A DNA stretch of 18,775 nucleotides from Euperipatoides rowelli (lineage: Eukaryota; Onychophora; Udeonychophora; Euonychophora; Peripatopsidae): NCBI GenBank assembly GCA_003024985.2, contig PXIH01S0000207.1, one strand, 5' to 3'. The notes beneath the pieces are model-generated. The model made no database searches. It was not told the origin of the DNA and saw only the letters and a program-made list of their open reading frames with translations. Shown piece by piece: positions 1 through 9,762 of this stretch. Position 1 is the first letter of the stretch; each line of letters begins with the position of its first letter. A program made the position numbers and the translations under genes.

Positions 1-19
1 CCTCCTCTCCATACCCTCA

Positions 20-265
20 CTAAACTTCTCCAAACTCCTTTTTCTTCAAATCCCATCCTTCCTTCACCCTTTTCATCTCCCTAACATCCCCTCTCTTCCC
101 AATTCTTCCCATCTTAATTGTTATAAAATTATGATCCAAAATAAAACCCTTCTCCACTTCATCCCAAATCCTCATTTCCTTCATATTACTCTCCCAATTC
201 CTATCCATTAGAATATAACCCAATACCTTATTTTGATAACCCCTACTCAGTTTGATAAAGCACAA
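20..265 (-). pseudogene. Non-LTR retrotransposon APE endonuclease, C-terminal relic
   Basis: An 81-codon open frame reads like the last part of the apurinic-type endonuclease of a non-LTR retrotransposon. Residues 17-21 (LGYIL) sit where the family has the IDYIL strand, and residues 43-47 (LDHNF) match the SDHN block that carries the catalytic histidine, with Ser changed to Leu. The following W-x-L-K-K-K stretch (about residues 71-75) resembles the W-x-I/L-K-x-x-D/E-W/F linker found after the endonuclease. The frame stops at about position 20, but the next frame stays open to the window edge and continues plausibly (EKFSEGMERR), which suggests a frameshift. The rest of the element would lie to the left, outside the window. 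A chance frame in a purine-rich strand is the alternative. Confidence 0.5.
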
Positions 266-270
266 TACAA

Positions 271-1555
271 AATAAATAAATTATTCCTTTCTTTTAATAA
301 TATTCAACTTATTTTTTTTAAAAGAATTTAAGACTTGCCTTAGTATATGGTGTTTATTTTTTCCAATCTGAGGGCTATACACAGGTTTTCCATCTAGTGG
401 ACAAGTAGGAAGTCGTTGCAATAGCCATTTATCAATGCAACTTCTGTGAAACTAAGAAAAAGGGTAATACTGAACTTATAAATTTTACTAATGCTGCCAC
501 TAACGTCTGGCCATAATTTCTCCTATAATAAAAAAATACATGTGGATGGAAAGTGAAACGATACTATGTTTGGATTGTAAAAGGGTGTCCATGTAAGCAA
601 AAATGCCTAGTAGCCTTCTGTAAACCAGTTAGAAGCAGTAGTAGCACCGGCAGCAGTGGAGGACATTCCCCTTAGATTTAGGAGTATGGTAATCATTAAA
701 TTTTCTTAACTTGTGAGCCACCAGCATTGTAAAAATAAGAATGGCTCTGAAACTACACTATAAAATAGAAATAACTATATTGGTAAGGTTTGCTGCTCCT
801 CCTCAACCATTCATCCTAGCACAATGTTTACTTGAAAATCTTACTGAGGCTATTTTGGGCTTCCTACAACCTTCCCTGCCCTAGGGAAGTGTTTTTGAAA
901 ATTTAAAGTAAAAGGAGCTACAAGGTTTGCTGGCCAATTATATAGCAAACTCTAGTGCTCCAATTAGTCTACTGCAGAAACAATCAGATATTTTTTAAAA
1001 CTTATTTATATCCAATGGATGATTTCTTTTGCTAGTAGGTTAATAAATACAGTATTGTTTTTATCATTTTTTACACAACTTCCGTTGATCGATTGAACGA
1101 CCAATTCTGGATTAAAGAGAGCTACAGTTTACCAGGGAGTAGCTATAGCTTGTGATCGTATCCAAATTTAGATAAAGAATTTAAGGCATCTCATGTTTAG
1201 GCTATATTGTAAGAGCATTTTGTGTTCCTTTATGATGTCCCACACCCTAGCTATAAAATTTCTGAGCATTAAATCACTAAGTAGGCGGCTACTGCTATTT
1301 TGTGCTGAGAAATAATTTGCAAGAGAAATTTCACATACACTGACAGATATTTTTCTTGTCAATTATAACCAAAATAATTGATTTGAATGTTTGTGTAGGC
1401 TACATATATTGTTTAGATTGGATGTTTGTTTTATTAAAATTGTTTGCTTTTGTAAAAATAATATTAAAAAAAGGTTTGTCTATATCAAGAAATCCTCTCT
1501 CATCTATTGTTTTTATTATATTTATTATGCTTCATTAAAATAAACTAGTAGAAAC
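271..1555. other. Stretch without recognisable genes
   Basis: AT-rich sequence with only short open frames of low-complexity composition (for example 60 codons at 1356-1538 and 64 codons at 1168-1362). These lack family motifs and typical coding composition. I see no RNA gene, no clear element boundary and no microsatellite of note. Confidence 0.5.
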
Positions 1556-1871
1556 ACCCGTCAAAATTGAAGGGAATTTTTTTTGGGGGCAAATAATTTT
1601 GTGTTGTGTTTGGAACTACGCAAAACACTCCAATGTTATTTGCTCCCCCCCCCCCCACCCACCAAAAATCATTTTAAAAATTTTCGATTTTTGGGCCCCC
1701 CTTAGCAACCCATGGGACCTTGACCTTTTATATACATATTCTAGACCTCTAGGGTAACACAAATTTCAACTTATTCGGAGCATTTTTAAAAATTTTGATT
1801 TTAACCCGTCAAAATTGACGGACCGAAAAAAAAAAAAATCATTTTAAAAATTTTCGATTTTTGGGCCCCGC

Positions 1872-1998
1872 TTAGCACCCCCATATGATCACCTAGGATC
1901 TTGACCTTTTACATACATATTCTAGACCTCTAGGNTTAGCACCCCCATATGATCACCTAGGATCTTGACCTTTTACATACATATTCTAGACCTCTAGG
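1872..1998. repeat. Perfect 63-bp direct duplication around a single N
   Basis: Positions 1872-1934 and 1936-1998 are identical 63-mers, beginning TTAGCACCCCC and ending GACCTCTAGG, separated only by an N at 1935. Identity this high beside an ambiguous base looks like two contig ends overlapping by 63 bp that were placed side by side rather than merged. A real tandem duplication within the surrounding repeat is possible but less likely. Confidence 0.75.
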
Positions 1999-2202
1999 GT
2001 AACACAAATTTCCACACAATCAGAGCATTTAAAAAAAAAAAAAAGATTTTTGGGGGCCCCCTAGCACTTCCCCATCCACCCCATTCCCACCAAAAAATGC
2101 CATGTCTATTTTCATTGTCTACCCAAAAATTTAACTAAAAAAACCGCAAGTGAATTGGACAAACCATTGGGGAGAAAATTCAATTTAAAGAGTTCGGAAT
2201 GA

Positions 2203-2217
2203 GACAGACAGACAGAC
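2203..2217 (+). repeat. GACA tetranucleotide run
   Basis: About four units of GACA followed by a T run. It marks the right end of the complex repeat that begins near 1556. Confidence 0.8.
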
Positions 2218-2240
2218 CAAATTTTTTTTTTTTTAATATA

Positions 2241-4059
2241 GGCCTAATAAAATATTTATTTAGGCCTACATACAATAGGCCTAGCACACGTAAAACGTAT
2301 TACATTTATTAAAAAAATGCTTTATTTGAAGTTTCTTCTAATAATTTAAAAATGACTTGATATTTATCTTCAAAGTTCAATTCATTAGGCTACATATTTT
2401 AATGAATTCTCGTATTTCACTGTTATCTTGTGAAGGTTAGACGATCACGTCAAAGTCGTTTCTAGACAACAATCAATGCGACTCTTGCATCAAGTGATTT
2501 GTCCGAGCTGTTGTCAACATTCCAGTTATTCAATTCTTGTTGGTATTGAAAACAGTAGCCAATAACATGGAATGGAATCATTAGAGCTAGCCGCAGTAAC
2601 GGCTTCACTTTAAGTTAACCAGCCCGTTACAGTGATTTCCAACACTATATCATTACCGGGTATGTAAGCATTATTTACAAATTGAAACCAAGTGATAGGC
2701 CTACCAATAGATAAAACTTTTCCATTATTTGATAGGCCTATATATTGATTTTGTGCACAGACTGTAATTTAAATGTTTTAAAAACAAATACTTTTTATGA
2801 ATATAATTTTCATAAACAGCCACCATAGTTGAGTTTTCATGACACCTGTCTGGTTAGTTAAGTGTTCACGTCGTCAGCAATTGGCTGCAATTTATCGGAG
2901 AATTCTCTTTCACATCAGTGTTCTCAAGAGAATGTATTATAACACATGAAAGAATTTATCCCAGCTGTCAAATTCTCCTACTTCTCAGAGAATTTCTCGC
3001 CGTGTGTTCACCTTTTTACTTAATTGGTGACTGTTCTCAGAACCATAAGTGCTCTTATTTATTATATTGGCTCCATCATGAAAAGTGTCTGCACAGTGCA
3101 AATTTGTGTAATTACCGGTCTATAAGTGAGATGGAATAGTTGGGAGGAGAGGGTCTATGAAAAAAAAGTTAGTAAAAAAAATTGGCTTTGCCTCGCCTCC
3201 CTCTTCGACATTTTATCATGCCAGCACCACTGGCTAGAAGTAGTTTTTTAACGACCCTCAATTTATGTATGTTTATCATGTTAAAAAGTGCAAGTCAGTG
3301 AACACTTAAAATCCTTATGGTAGGTTAAGTGCAAATGTCGGTTATGAACTTAGCTAATTGACAATTTTAGGCTTTTTCTAATACGATTGTCTTTTTTATA
3401 AAGAGAACAGACAAATAACAAACATCAACTGAAGGTTGTGTACAGTAGGGATATAGCCTACTGCATATCATAGATGCATTTTTAAAGAAAGCTTGGAGTA
3501 TAAAATAAAATGTAGATTTTGTCATTTTGTGTGCCACTTCAGATAAGTGTCCGATCCCTATTCTGGGTTTGTGCTGACAGTGCTGTTGCCAAATAAATGC
3601 TCCAATAAAATGTCCAATCTAAGGAAACTTGCATGGTAGACAGACAATGCTCCTCCGTCATACTTTGTTATTATTGTGTGTTGAAAGGATTTTGGATTGA
3701 CACTGCAGTTTTTGCGGTAGGCTACTGTAATTTAATTTCATAAGCTAAGTTAGCTAACGTTACCATATGAAGGATCATAAACTAATGTTACGGTACATAA
3801 GCCTACAGATAGGTGGAGCCTACAGTAAGTGCACCATTATGGCTTACTAATTAAAATAAAAGGTCATTATATGATTTCCCAGACTAGCCTCTAGAGATGT
3901 CAACTGGTTTGCAATAATAAACTATATTTAACATGATTTTATAGGCTCATATAGGCTACTAAGATTGTTGTAGCCTACATATTATGATTAAGTCTCCAAT
4001 TCCAGTTGCCTTATTAAATTTTTTCCATCTAGATACTAAATGAAACCCAAAGCAGGACT
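2241..4059. other. Stretch without recognisable genes
   Basis: AT-rich DNA with many TAGGCCTA and TAGCCTAC words. A 73-codon open frame at 2918-3139 has no recognisable domain and is probably chance. Around 2890-3000 there is a cluster of GAGAA/TTCTC words including the palindrome GAGAATTCTC at 2898-2907; the spacing does not form a convincing heat-shock element. No RNA gene or element end could be supported. Confidence 0.45.
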
Positions 4060-4422
4060 TTGGAGCCAGGGTTTTTGAATGCTGCTCCGGCTCCAAGTCA
4101 ATTAATTAGTTCAACTCCAGATCCAAGAAAAATTACAAAAATTAAACTAAGCCTAATTACCGGAATGTAGCCTAGTCTACTTTTGAAAAATTTGTAGGCT
4201 ATTTATTTTAAATCAAAATTCCCTTTTTTTTAAACATTAAGTACGGTAGCCTATAAATTTTAAATTGGGGGTCGGAGTTTTTTTTATACATTTGTACCGT
4301 AACTTAGTGAAAATTGAAAAGAAAATAGGTTAAATTTAAGGTAGCCGGAGCTGAGAAAATGTCAGCATTTTTCAGCTCCAGGTCCGGCAAAATATGGTGG
4401 CTAAGGGCAGTTCCAGCTCCAA
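4060..4422. mobile_element. GGAGC-rich short element with inverted ends (non-autonomous transposon candidate)
   Basis: The left end reads TTGGAGCCAGGGTTTTTGAA and the right end, on the opposite strand, reads TTGGAGCTGGAACTG, so the termini are inverted copies of TTGGAGC followed by weaker similarity. Inside, several GCTCCGG, CCGGAGCT and CAGCTCCAGG blocks form further short inverted pairs in both halves. There is no open frame of interest. This fits a foldback or hAT-like non-autonomous element. No flanking 8-bp duplication could be recognised, so the boundaries are approximate. Confidence 0.45.
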
Positions 4423-5715
4423 TGACCAATACAATGTGCATAAAAATATGAGTGACAAAACTGGAGATACATTGATTAGGCTATGAAGCAGCTTGAAAAT
4501 TTTTGAAAAGGAAGATAGGTCTGTAGGCATTTATTCTTTTTTCATAGCCTACCTTTTTATTCAAAATTTAATTTCTCAGTAGCTAAGCATATACCGTACT
4601 GTAAATGAAATAGTATAAAATTTCATTGAAATCAGTGTTGTTTAAATACGTTTTTAAATTTTTTTATATAGCCTACTATATAAGCTTAGTGTAGGCTACA
4701 TTGAATAACAGTAACTTATATAGGCTATAGTCTACACAATATAGCCTATACACATATTGATACTTTCAAGTAAGTCAATGTTTTCCTAAAGATAGAATAT
4801 TGAAAACAATTTTTTTTTTAAAAAAAAAAAAGCAGAAATCATAATTCATTGAATTATATAACAAAGAAAATTCAATAATGTTTTGATTGTATGCTAAAAA
4901 TAAAAAAAAAATAAAAATCCAGAATATTAAAATTTCAAATTGGTTAGAAATTATGAGCTTTTGTTCATTTTCTGAAGATAGTAATAAATTCATTTGACAT
5001 TTTTATTCAATTAAAATGCAGAAGGCAANACAAAAAAATGCATATGGTGGCAATCAAGAACTGCCAAACAAAATTTGTTAGGTTAAGCTTCAAGTTAAGT
5101 TGTTGAAAAGAAATTCTGTAAGGAAAAGATATTTATGTATCGGAGAGAGAATAATTCAAGAAAGTCAAAAGGCAGTACCGGTAAGTTTCAATGTTTTTGG
5201 TGTGATTGAGGGAACATTTTTTTAAAATACTGTACACTTTAAGTTTTTAAACAAACTATTTACAACTTAGGCTTATCAGTTCAGAGGCTTATCATGATTA
5301 GTCCAAATAAAAAAGTTGAAGCATACTTAGCATAGAGTAGTGACTATAGAAGCAGGGAAGCATCCGCTATGCATGTCTTATATTTTTAATATGAAAGCAA
5401 AGATATAAATTGAAACTTTTGTTTGTAAAAAAAAACAAAAAAAAAAACATTATGAATATAGGCCTACCGTGATATGTTCAACCGTTAACAATGAAATGGC
5501 TGGTTGGCCTAGGCTATATAAAATTAGCAGATAAGAGATTGGCATCTAATATTTCTAATTTAGCCTATCTAAGACAAACCCATGATATGTTAACTAGGAA
5601 AGCTGAAAAAATATGAATTTTAATAAAATCTTTATTGTTTAAAAAAAAAGTGTAGCTTACTAGGCTAAACATCATTTTCCTAGCAGAATTTAATCAGAAA
5701 ATCATGTTCATAGTT
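4423..5715. other. Stretch without recognisable genes
   Basis: Very AT-rich DNA. It contains a T10-A12 self-complementary run at 4810-4831, a single N at 5029 and dense TAGGCTA/TAGCCTA words around 4670-4760. The 72-codon frame at 4775-4993 on the minus strand is made by homopolymers and is not credible as a gene. Confidence 0.5.
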
Positions 5716-5890
5716 TTGTCTCGGTTCCATGGTCGGGCGGATTCACTGCCGCTTAATGAACCGAAGGCATATGCTGAGGTGTACAGGTTCGCGCCTCGGC
5801 TTGGACAGTTAAGGAACGTTATTTCCCCTAACTTTAACAGCTCGCCTCGGGTTTTTTTCCAAGTACGCTGCCCTTGTTAACATCAAGAAA
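5716..5890. other. CpG-rich patch of unknown function
   Basis: About a dozen CpG dinucleotides fall in under 200 bp, whereas the flanks are AT-rich and nearly CpG-free. CGCCTCGG occurs twice in the same orientation (about 5789-5796 and 5842-5849). The segment near 5786 (GGTTCGCGCCT) loosely resembles a tRNA B box, but no tRNA cloverleaf can be folded by eye. A host promoter or 5' exon, a methylation-escaping repeat, or a decayed SINE head are all possible. No reading frame is supported. Confidence 0.4.
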
Positions 5891-7028
5891 CCTGTGCGTT
5901 TACATTTCAATCAGATAAATATGCAATTTAATTAACCAAAAAAATATATTTCTTCTCCTCTCGGAGAGGAAATTTATTTTTTAAATATAATAAAAAAAAA
6001 AAATCAAACATAGCCTAGCCTAAATGAACCATTTGATTGCTGAAATGAAATTTCATTAATAAATACCGTACTGTAAGTGATTTTGGTTCAACAATAACTT
6101 TATAACAAAACATTGCTACAAACTAACTTAAGTGAGGCTATTTGCCCTAATAAATCAACAACTTAAAAGCAAAACACTGAATGACTTCAAGTCAAGCATT
6201 ATTAACTTATCTATGTTTTACAGGAAGGAAGTCTTCATTTTAAAATCATGTTAAGTTTTCTTTAAATTCTGCAAAAACTTCCTCATTTATTTATAAAAAG
6301 GAGTTTTTTTACAGAAAAAAACTGAAATTATTAAGTTGCAGAAAAAAAAACTGAAATCTATTAAATTAGGCTGTAGCCTAACTAGAATAAGAAAATGAGA
6401 CCACCATTTTCTTCTTAGTATATTTTTAGTTACCATTAGCCTACTTGTAGGATATCCTTGTTTAACATCCTTCTTCAATTAAAAGATTATTGTACGTTGT
6501 CATTCAAAACTGGAATTTTCAGCAATGCATTTTACCTTAATCCTTATAACCTACAACTTACAGTACGGTAGCCTATAAAGACAAGACACTTTTCAAATTG
6601 GACAAGTCTTATCGGTCTTTTATTTTACCCAAAGAAATACCTACTTAATATGCAAGAAAATGAGATTAAAAAGAATAGCTAGGCCTACATCTTAAATTAC
6701 AAGTGGTAAAATAATGCTTGGATCATTTATTTTTTTCACATAAAATAAACAATGTTGCCTACGATTTTAGTAAATTGTCATTTTTTTTAAGATAATTTTG
6801 GTCCGATTCCGTTATATGTCCACCAATATGGCTGATGGTTCAGGGTTACGGCAAGGTTAGGACTGTAATTTAAAAAAAATATTATAGGCGACTAAAATTG
6901 GCGAGAAAAAAAATACTAATTCCACACGCTACTACGATTTAGTTGTTGCGCGCCTCGTAACAATTATGTTGTTGGACAGATAATGGAATCTGACAGAATT
7001 ATTTTAAAAAAAAAAACATGTAGGCTAA
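5891..7028. other. Stretch without recognisable genes
   Basis: AT-rich DNA. Position 5956-5970 is a 7-bp-arm palindrome (TCCTCTC G GAGAGGA). A small GC-richer piece at about 6830-6970 holds GTTGCGCGCC and an AATATGGC word but no further structure. The 63-codon minus-strand frame at 6287-6478 has no family features. Confidence 0.45.
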
Positions 7029-7458
7029 AGTGCTGTGAATCTGAGGGTTCCGCTTTACCCTATATGTTAGTTACCCAAAAATTTTTAAAATTTTACCCTG
7101 ACATTTTAAAATATGAGTTTATTTAAAATAGTACCAGTAGTATTAACTTAGTGTTGCTGGTGATAGTATTGAAGCAAAATTGTGCTCGGTGCAAAGCCCC
7201 AGACTAGGCTATCTTATTGCAATGACCAATGGAAATACACATACTGGTAAATTTAGGATAAGTGCTATATATTTATAATTCCTGACAGTAATAATGAGAA
7301 TTTGTTTCATTAAAGGTCCTTTATGTATTTTTTTGTTCAAATTTTTGGGTAGGCTAGCCTACTTAGCCTATTTATGTCCAAATAAAAATACCCTAAATTG
7401 CACCCAAACTCTCCTAAATTACCCTAATAGGGTAATTACCCAAGAATTCACAGCACTG
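7029..7458. mobile_element. hAT-like non-autonomous DNA element
   Basis: The left end AGTGCTGTGAAT (7029-7040) is matched in inverted orientation by ATTCACAGCACTG (7446-7458); similarity continues inward as CTGAGGG against TTGGG, and both sides contain ACCC/GGGT-rich blocks (TTACCC, GGGTAA). Ends starting CAGTGCTG are typical of hAT-superfamily transposons. The flanks hold TAGGCTAA (7021-7028) and TAGACTAA (7462-7469), a 7-of-8 match that could be a decayed 8-bp target duplication, although three bases lie between it and the right terminus. No transposase frame is present, so any movement would have depended on an enzyme supplied elsewhere. Confidence 0.5.
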
Positions 7459-7916
7459 ATATAGACTAAGGGAATTTAGTGAGTAGAACAATTTGAGAGC
7501 CAGGCATAGGATTAATTAATCTCTGAATTAGGCTGGTAGTTTTCTCTAGTAAATGATGAGACTCATCTTGATAGCTGGCCAGATACCATTATTCCTGACA
7601 GGTAATTCTTAATAGGTCTGCTTCCTTATTTTCAGCAGATGAAACCATCCTCTAATTAGTAAAATAATTATGTATAATCTCCAAGCAGGCATTCCTCATG
7701 AGGTATTTTCTTTTTCTATTAAGTATCTAGAGAAACCTGGATAAAAATGATCAAATAGCCTTACCTACAATTAAGACGAGGCAGGTGTAGTGCCTCATAA
7801 GGTTTGCATAAAATGTGCCCAAATCTGAGCTTTCAACAAAGTAGGCCTATATTATCATTTTGCAAAAAAAATAGGCTATATGCCTACAGTGAATATACCG
7901 GTATATCAAAAGGTTT
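7459..7916. other. Stretch without recognisable genes
   Basis: No coding similarity or element end recognised. It ends in a 14-bp perfect palindrome, ATATACCGGTATAT (7893-7906), just upstream of the point where retrotransposon coding similarity begins. Confidence 0.4.
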
Positions 7917-8340
7917 GGATATATCTCTCTAGGGTCGATGTCATTTTCTTTGATTTGTCATCTGCTTATGACACCATTTCACATGAAATATTAATAAAAA
8001 AGATAATAAACTTGGGATTTGATAGCTTTTTGGTGAGCTGGCTAAAGGATTATTTGGATAACAGATTTATTAAAGTAGAAATTAATGGTTTTAAAACTAA
8101 CAATTTTCCTTTAATAAAAGGTATTCCGCAGAGGGCAGTTACTGTATGTCCGCGACACTTTTCAATATCTATTTGAGTGATTTAGAGGAAATTATCTCCA
8201 CTCAAATTTTACAATATGATGATGATATAAAAATCTTCAATCATATCTCAGGCGATAATGATTCTCACATAGCCTACTTCAAAAGGATAGAATCCTTCTC
8301 TATATATTAACAAATAATTTAATGATCAATAAGGACAAAA
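7917..8340 (+). pseudogene. Reverse transcriptase, fingers/palm, frameshifted
   Basis: The frame to 8176 carries motif A as FFDLSSAYD, with the first catalytic Asp, then the SHEILIKK helix, W-x-x-D-Y-L-x-N-R and the motif B beginning GIPQ. In family members GIPQ is followed by G-x-V-L-x-A-T-L-F-N. Here the frame is lost just after GIPQ, and two bases further on another frame restores SATLFNIYL near 8149-8175. That frame carries motif C as YDDD (8215-8226) in place of YADD: Ala has become Asp while both catalytic Asp positions remain. More breaks follow around 8290-8310. The protein would have copied element RNA into DNA at the target nick; this copy cannot encode it intact. Confidence 0.8.
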
Positions 8341-8984
8341 CAATTCATCTTCACATTGGTAACACAAGCATTTAACAGTTATAAAATCATTGGTTGCAAG
8401 ATTAAAACTTCTTATTTTCACAAAGATTTGGGAATTGTTTTTGATACCAATTTTACTTTCTCTAAACATGCAAGTTTTTTGACAAATAAAGTGAGGTCAC
8501 GTTTTGCATTTATTCAGAATATTATTAAATACATAGATATTATATCTTTCCGCCTAATTTATTTAAATATTAGGCTACTTACAGCCAATTGTGGAATATT
8601 GCTCGTCCTGTAATTGCTTATATAGCAATAAACAGGACATTCAAAAAATCGCTAAAACTTAGAGGAATCTTTCTAAATTTATCCCAGGTTTCTTTTTCAA
8701 AAATTTTATCATCAGGCATAACATTATCAACGTAATGGCTCCTAACCAACGAAATCATGTAAGCTATAAAGAAATTGTGGTAAAAAAAATGCTTTATTAA
8801 CTTTTCCAGAAGGTCAAATCATAGAAATCACCCATATTCTCTATTTGTAGTCAGATATAACACCTCTAAGATGAGTCATAATAATATCATTCATAGGAGA
8901 GTAAAAATGTGGAACAGTTTGCCACATAATCTCTTCTTTTTGAACTCTTTTAATTCCTTTAAAAAAAAAACATTATTTTTTTGA
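8311..8984 (+). pseudogene. Reverse transcriptase thumb and C-terminal domain, frameshifted
   Basis: After motif C, one frame reads NNLMINKDKTIHLHIG and stops at a TAA near 8373. The next frame (8356-8613) has HKDLGIVFD, the block equivalent to the DLGV-x-x-D region downstream of the palm, then an alternate frame reads VEYCSSCN near 8593-8616, the LEYCS-x-x-W block of this clade. Another frame from about 8823 gives RVKMWNSLP and F-N-S-F-K-K, the canonical C-terminal R-V-x-x-W-N-x-L-P ... F-K motif, ending at a TGA at 8982-8984. At least three frame changes separate these blocks. Together they cover the whole downstream part of ORF2, which supports decay in place rather than chance matches. 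Confidence 0.78.
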
Positions 8985-9131
8985 AGAACAATGCCGCTTT
9001 TGCAGTTTCATATGAAGAGCTTTTCTGAGCAATCAGTATTTGATATATATTTTCAAAATTTATGTTTGTTTTAATCACTTTTGTTTTGGTAGTTATTTTG
9101 TTTACATTGACAATCTTATTTTTTATGCAAC

Positions 9132-9145
9132 AAGGCAACAGCCTT
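9132..9145 (+). repeat. 3'-terminal hairpin of retrotransposon copy
   Basis: AAGGC and GCCTT flank an AACA loop shortly before the A/T-rich 3' end. In L2/CR1-type elements a 3'-end stem-loop is often the site recognised by the element's reverse transcriptase; its use here is inferred. Confidence 0.45.
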
Positions 9146-9168
9146 ATACTAAGAGTTAAATAAATATA

Positions 9169-9460
9169 CGTACTGTATGTCCAAATGTAATGAAGCTTGC
9201 ACAGAATGGAACATACTTTAGTGTTCGTCTCTCTTTGACTTTGAAAAACAAAACATCTTGCATGTCATGTGAGATTTTGAATGGAATTAAAAGTAAGCCT
9301 AGGCCTATATCACATGACATTATAGGCCTACATCAATCACAAATAACGGTAATGAAATTAGTAGATTGAAAATTTTGTATCCATAAACTGTGAAGTGCCC
9401 CAAATATTGTCATAAAAGAAATTCAAGAGATAACTACAAATGTATAGCTAGAATATAAAA
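9169..9460. other. Spacer between two retrotransposon copies
   Basis: About 290 bp with TAGGCCTA words (for example near 9300 and 9325) and no supported frame. It lies between the 3' ends of the plus-strand copy on the left and a minus-strand copy on the right, which converge here tail to tail. Confidence 0.45.
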
Positions 9461-9475
9461 TATTATTATTATTAT
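9461..9475. repeat. (ATT)5 microsatellite, retrotransposon 3' tail
   Basis: Five TAT/ATT units directly downstream (minus-strand sense) of a CR1-like ORF2 C-terminus. CR1/L2-type elements commonly end in short tandem repeats instead of poly(A). Confidence 0.75.
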
Positions 9476-9746
9476 AATCAGTCTGATAGTCAAAGACTTT
9501 TCAGTAATCAATTAATATATAACAACTCTTTAAATCTAAGACAACATTCAAATAATAATCCAACTTTCTCTTAAATTCAACAGAACTGGAGGATACTACA
9601 TCACTAGGCATGGCGTTCCACCAATTGGAAACCCTGTTGGAAAGAAAATTTACCCTTAATTTAGTTCTATACTGTTCCTTCCTTATCTTCAAACCATTTC
9701 CCCTAATTACTAGGCCAGTCCAATTTGAACAAATCACTATTCCCAT
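9461..9746 (-). pseudogene. CR1-like retrotransposon ORF2 C-terminus with ATT tail
   Basis: An open frame of 81 codons ending at 9501 contains N-R-V-S-N-W-W-N-A-M-P (about residues 37-47), then VVSSSSVEFKRKLDYYL. This is the R-V-x-x-W-N-x-L-P ... F-K-x-x-L-D signature of the extreme C-terminus of CR1/L2/jockey-type ORF2 proteins. Downstream on this strand is a short untranslated part and an ATT-type microsatellite (plus strand 9461-9475), the expected 3' tail. Only the terminal portion survives; its 5' boundary is the tail of the neighbouring copy starting at 9747. The Met at 9746 is not a real start. Confidence 0.75.
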
Positions 9747-9747
9747 T

Positions 9748-9762
9748 TATTATTATTATTAT
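9748..9762. repeat. ATT microsatellite, 3' tail of minus-strand retrotransposon
   Basis: ATT-unit run preceded on the minus strand by AATGATAAATAAACGATAAT. It marks the 3' terminus of the copy spanning 9747-10934 and its junction with the older copy to its left. Confidence 0.7.

Larger units (their letters stand above)
1556..2234. repeat. Complex interspersed repeat with 170-bp internal period and GACA-rich end
   Basis: The block ACCCGTCAAAATTGA occurs at 1556-1570 and again at about 1804-1818. The block AATCATTTTAAAAATTTTCG occurs at 1667 and 1837, so about 170 bp repeat in tandem, including the GGGCCCC(C/G)CTTAGCA and CTAGACCTCTAGG segments. The right end is a GACA run at 2203-2217 followed by a T run at 2222-2234, a terminal arrangement common in short interspersed elements of invertebrates. 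An imperfect stem joins GGGGGCAAATAA near 1585 with TTATTTGCTCCCCCC near 1637-1650. No coding capacity is visible. The class (SINE, MITE or satellite-derived) is not settled. Confidence 0.6.
7917..9168 (+). mobile_element. 5'-truncated CR1/L2-like non-LTR retrotransposon copy
   Basis: The copy starts abruptly inside the reverse transcriptase domain, runs through thumb and C-terminal regions, and ends in a 3' untranslated part. The tail has a short hairpin AAGGC-AACA-GCCTT (9132-9145) followed by AAGAGTTAAATAAATATA. Truncation at the 5' end is the usual outcome of incomplete target-primed reverse transcription. Its protein motifs match those of the larger minus-strand copy at 13206-17791 (FFDLSSA, ATLFNI, NK-K-H-HIG, HKDLG), so both belong to one clade, but divergence is substantial and they are not recent siblings. 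Confidence 0.8.

Noticed and set aside
2898-3000. Cluster of GAGAA/TTCTC words as a heat-shock element
   Set aside because: The GAA and TTC units are not spaced by two bases in alternating order, so the consensus array is not met.
2918-3139. 73-codon plus-strand gene
   Set aside because: No domain, odd composition and stop-limited on both sides; probably a chance frame.
4775-4993. 72-codon minus-strand gene
   Set aside because: Its Phe/Lys runs come from T and A homopolymers.
5720-5800. tRNA gene or tRNA-derived SINE head
   Set aside because: A B-box-like GGTTCGCGCCT is present, but the T-arm does not pair and no matching A box and cloverleaf could be drawn.
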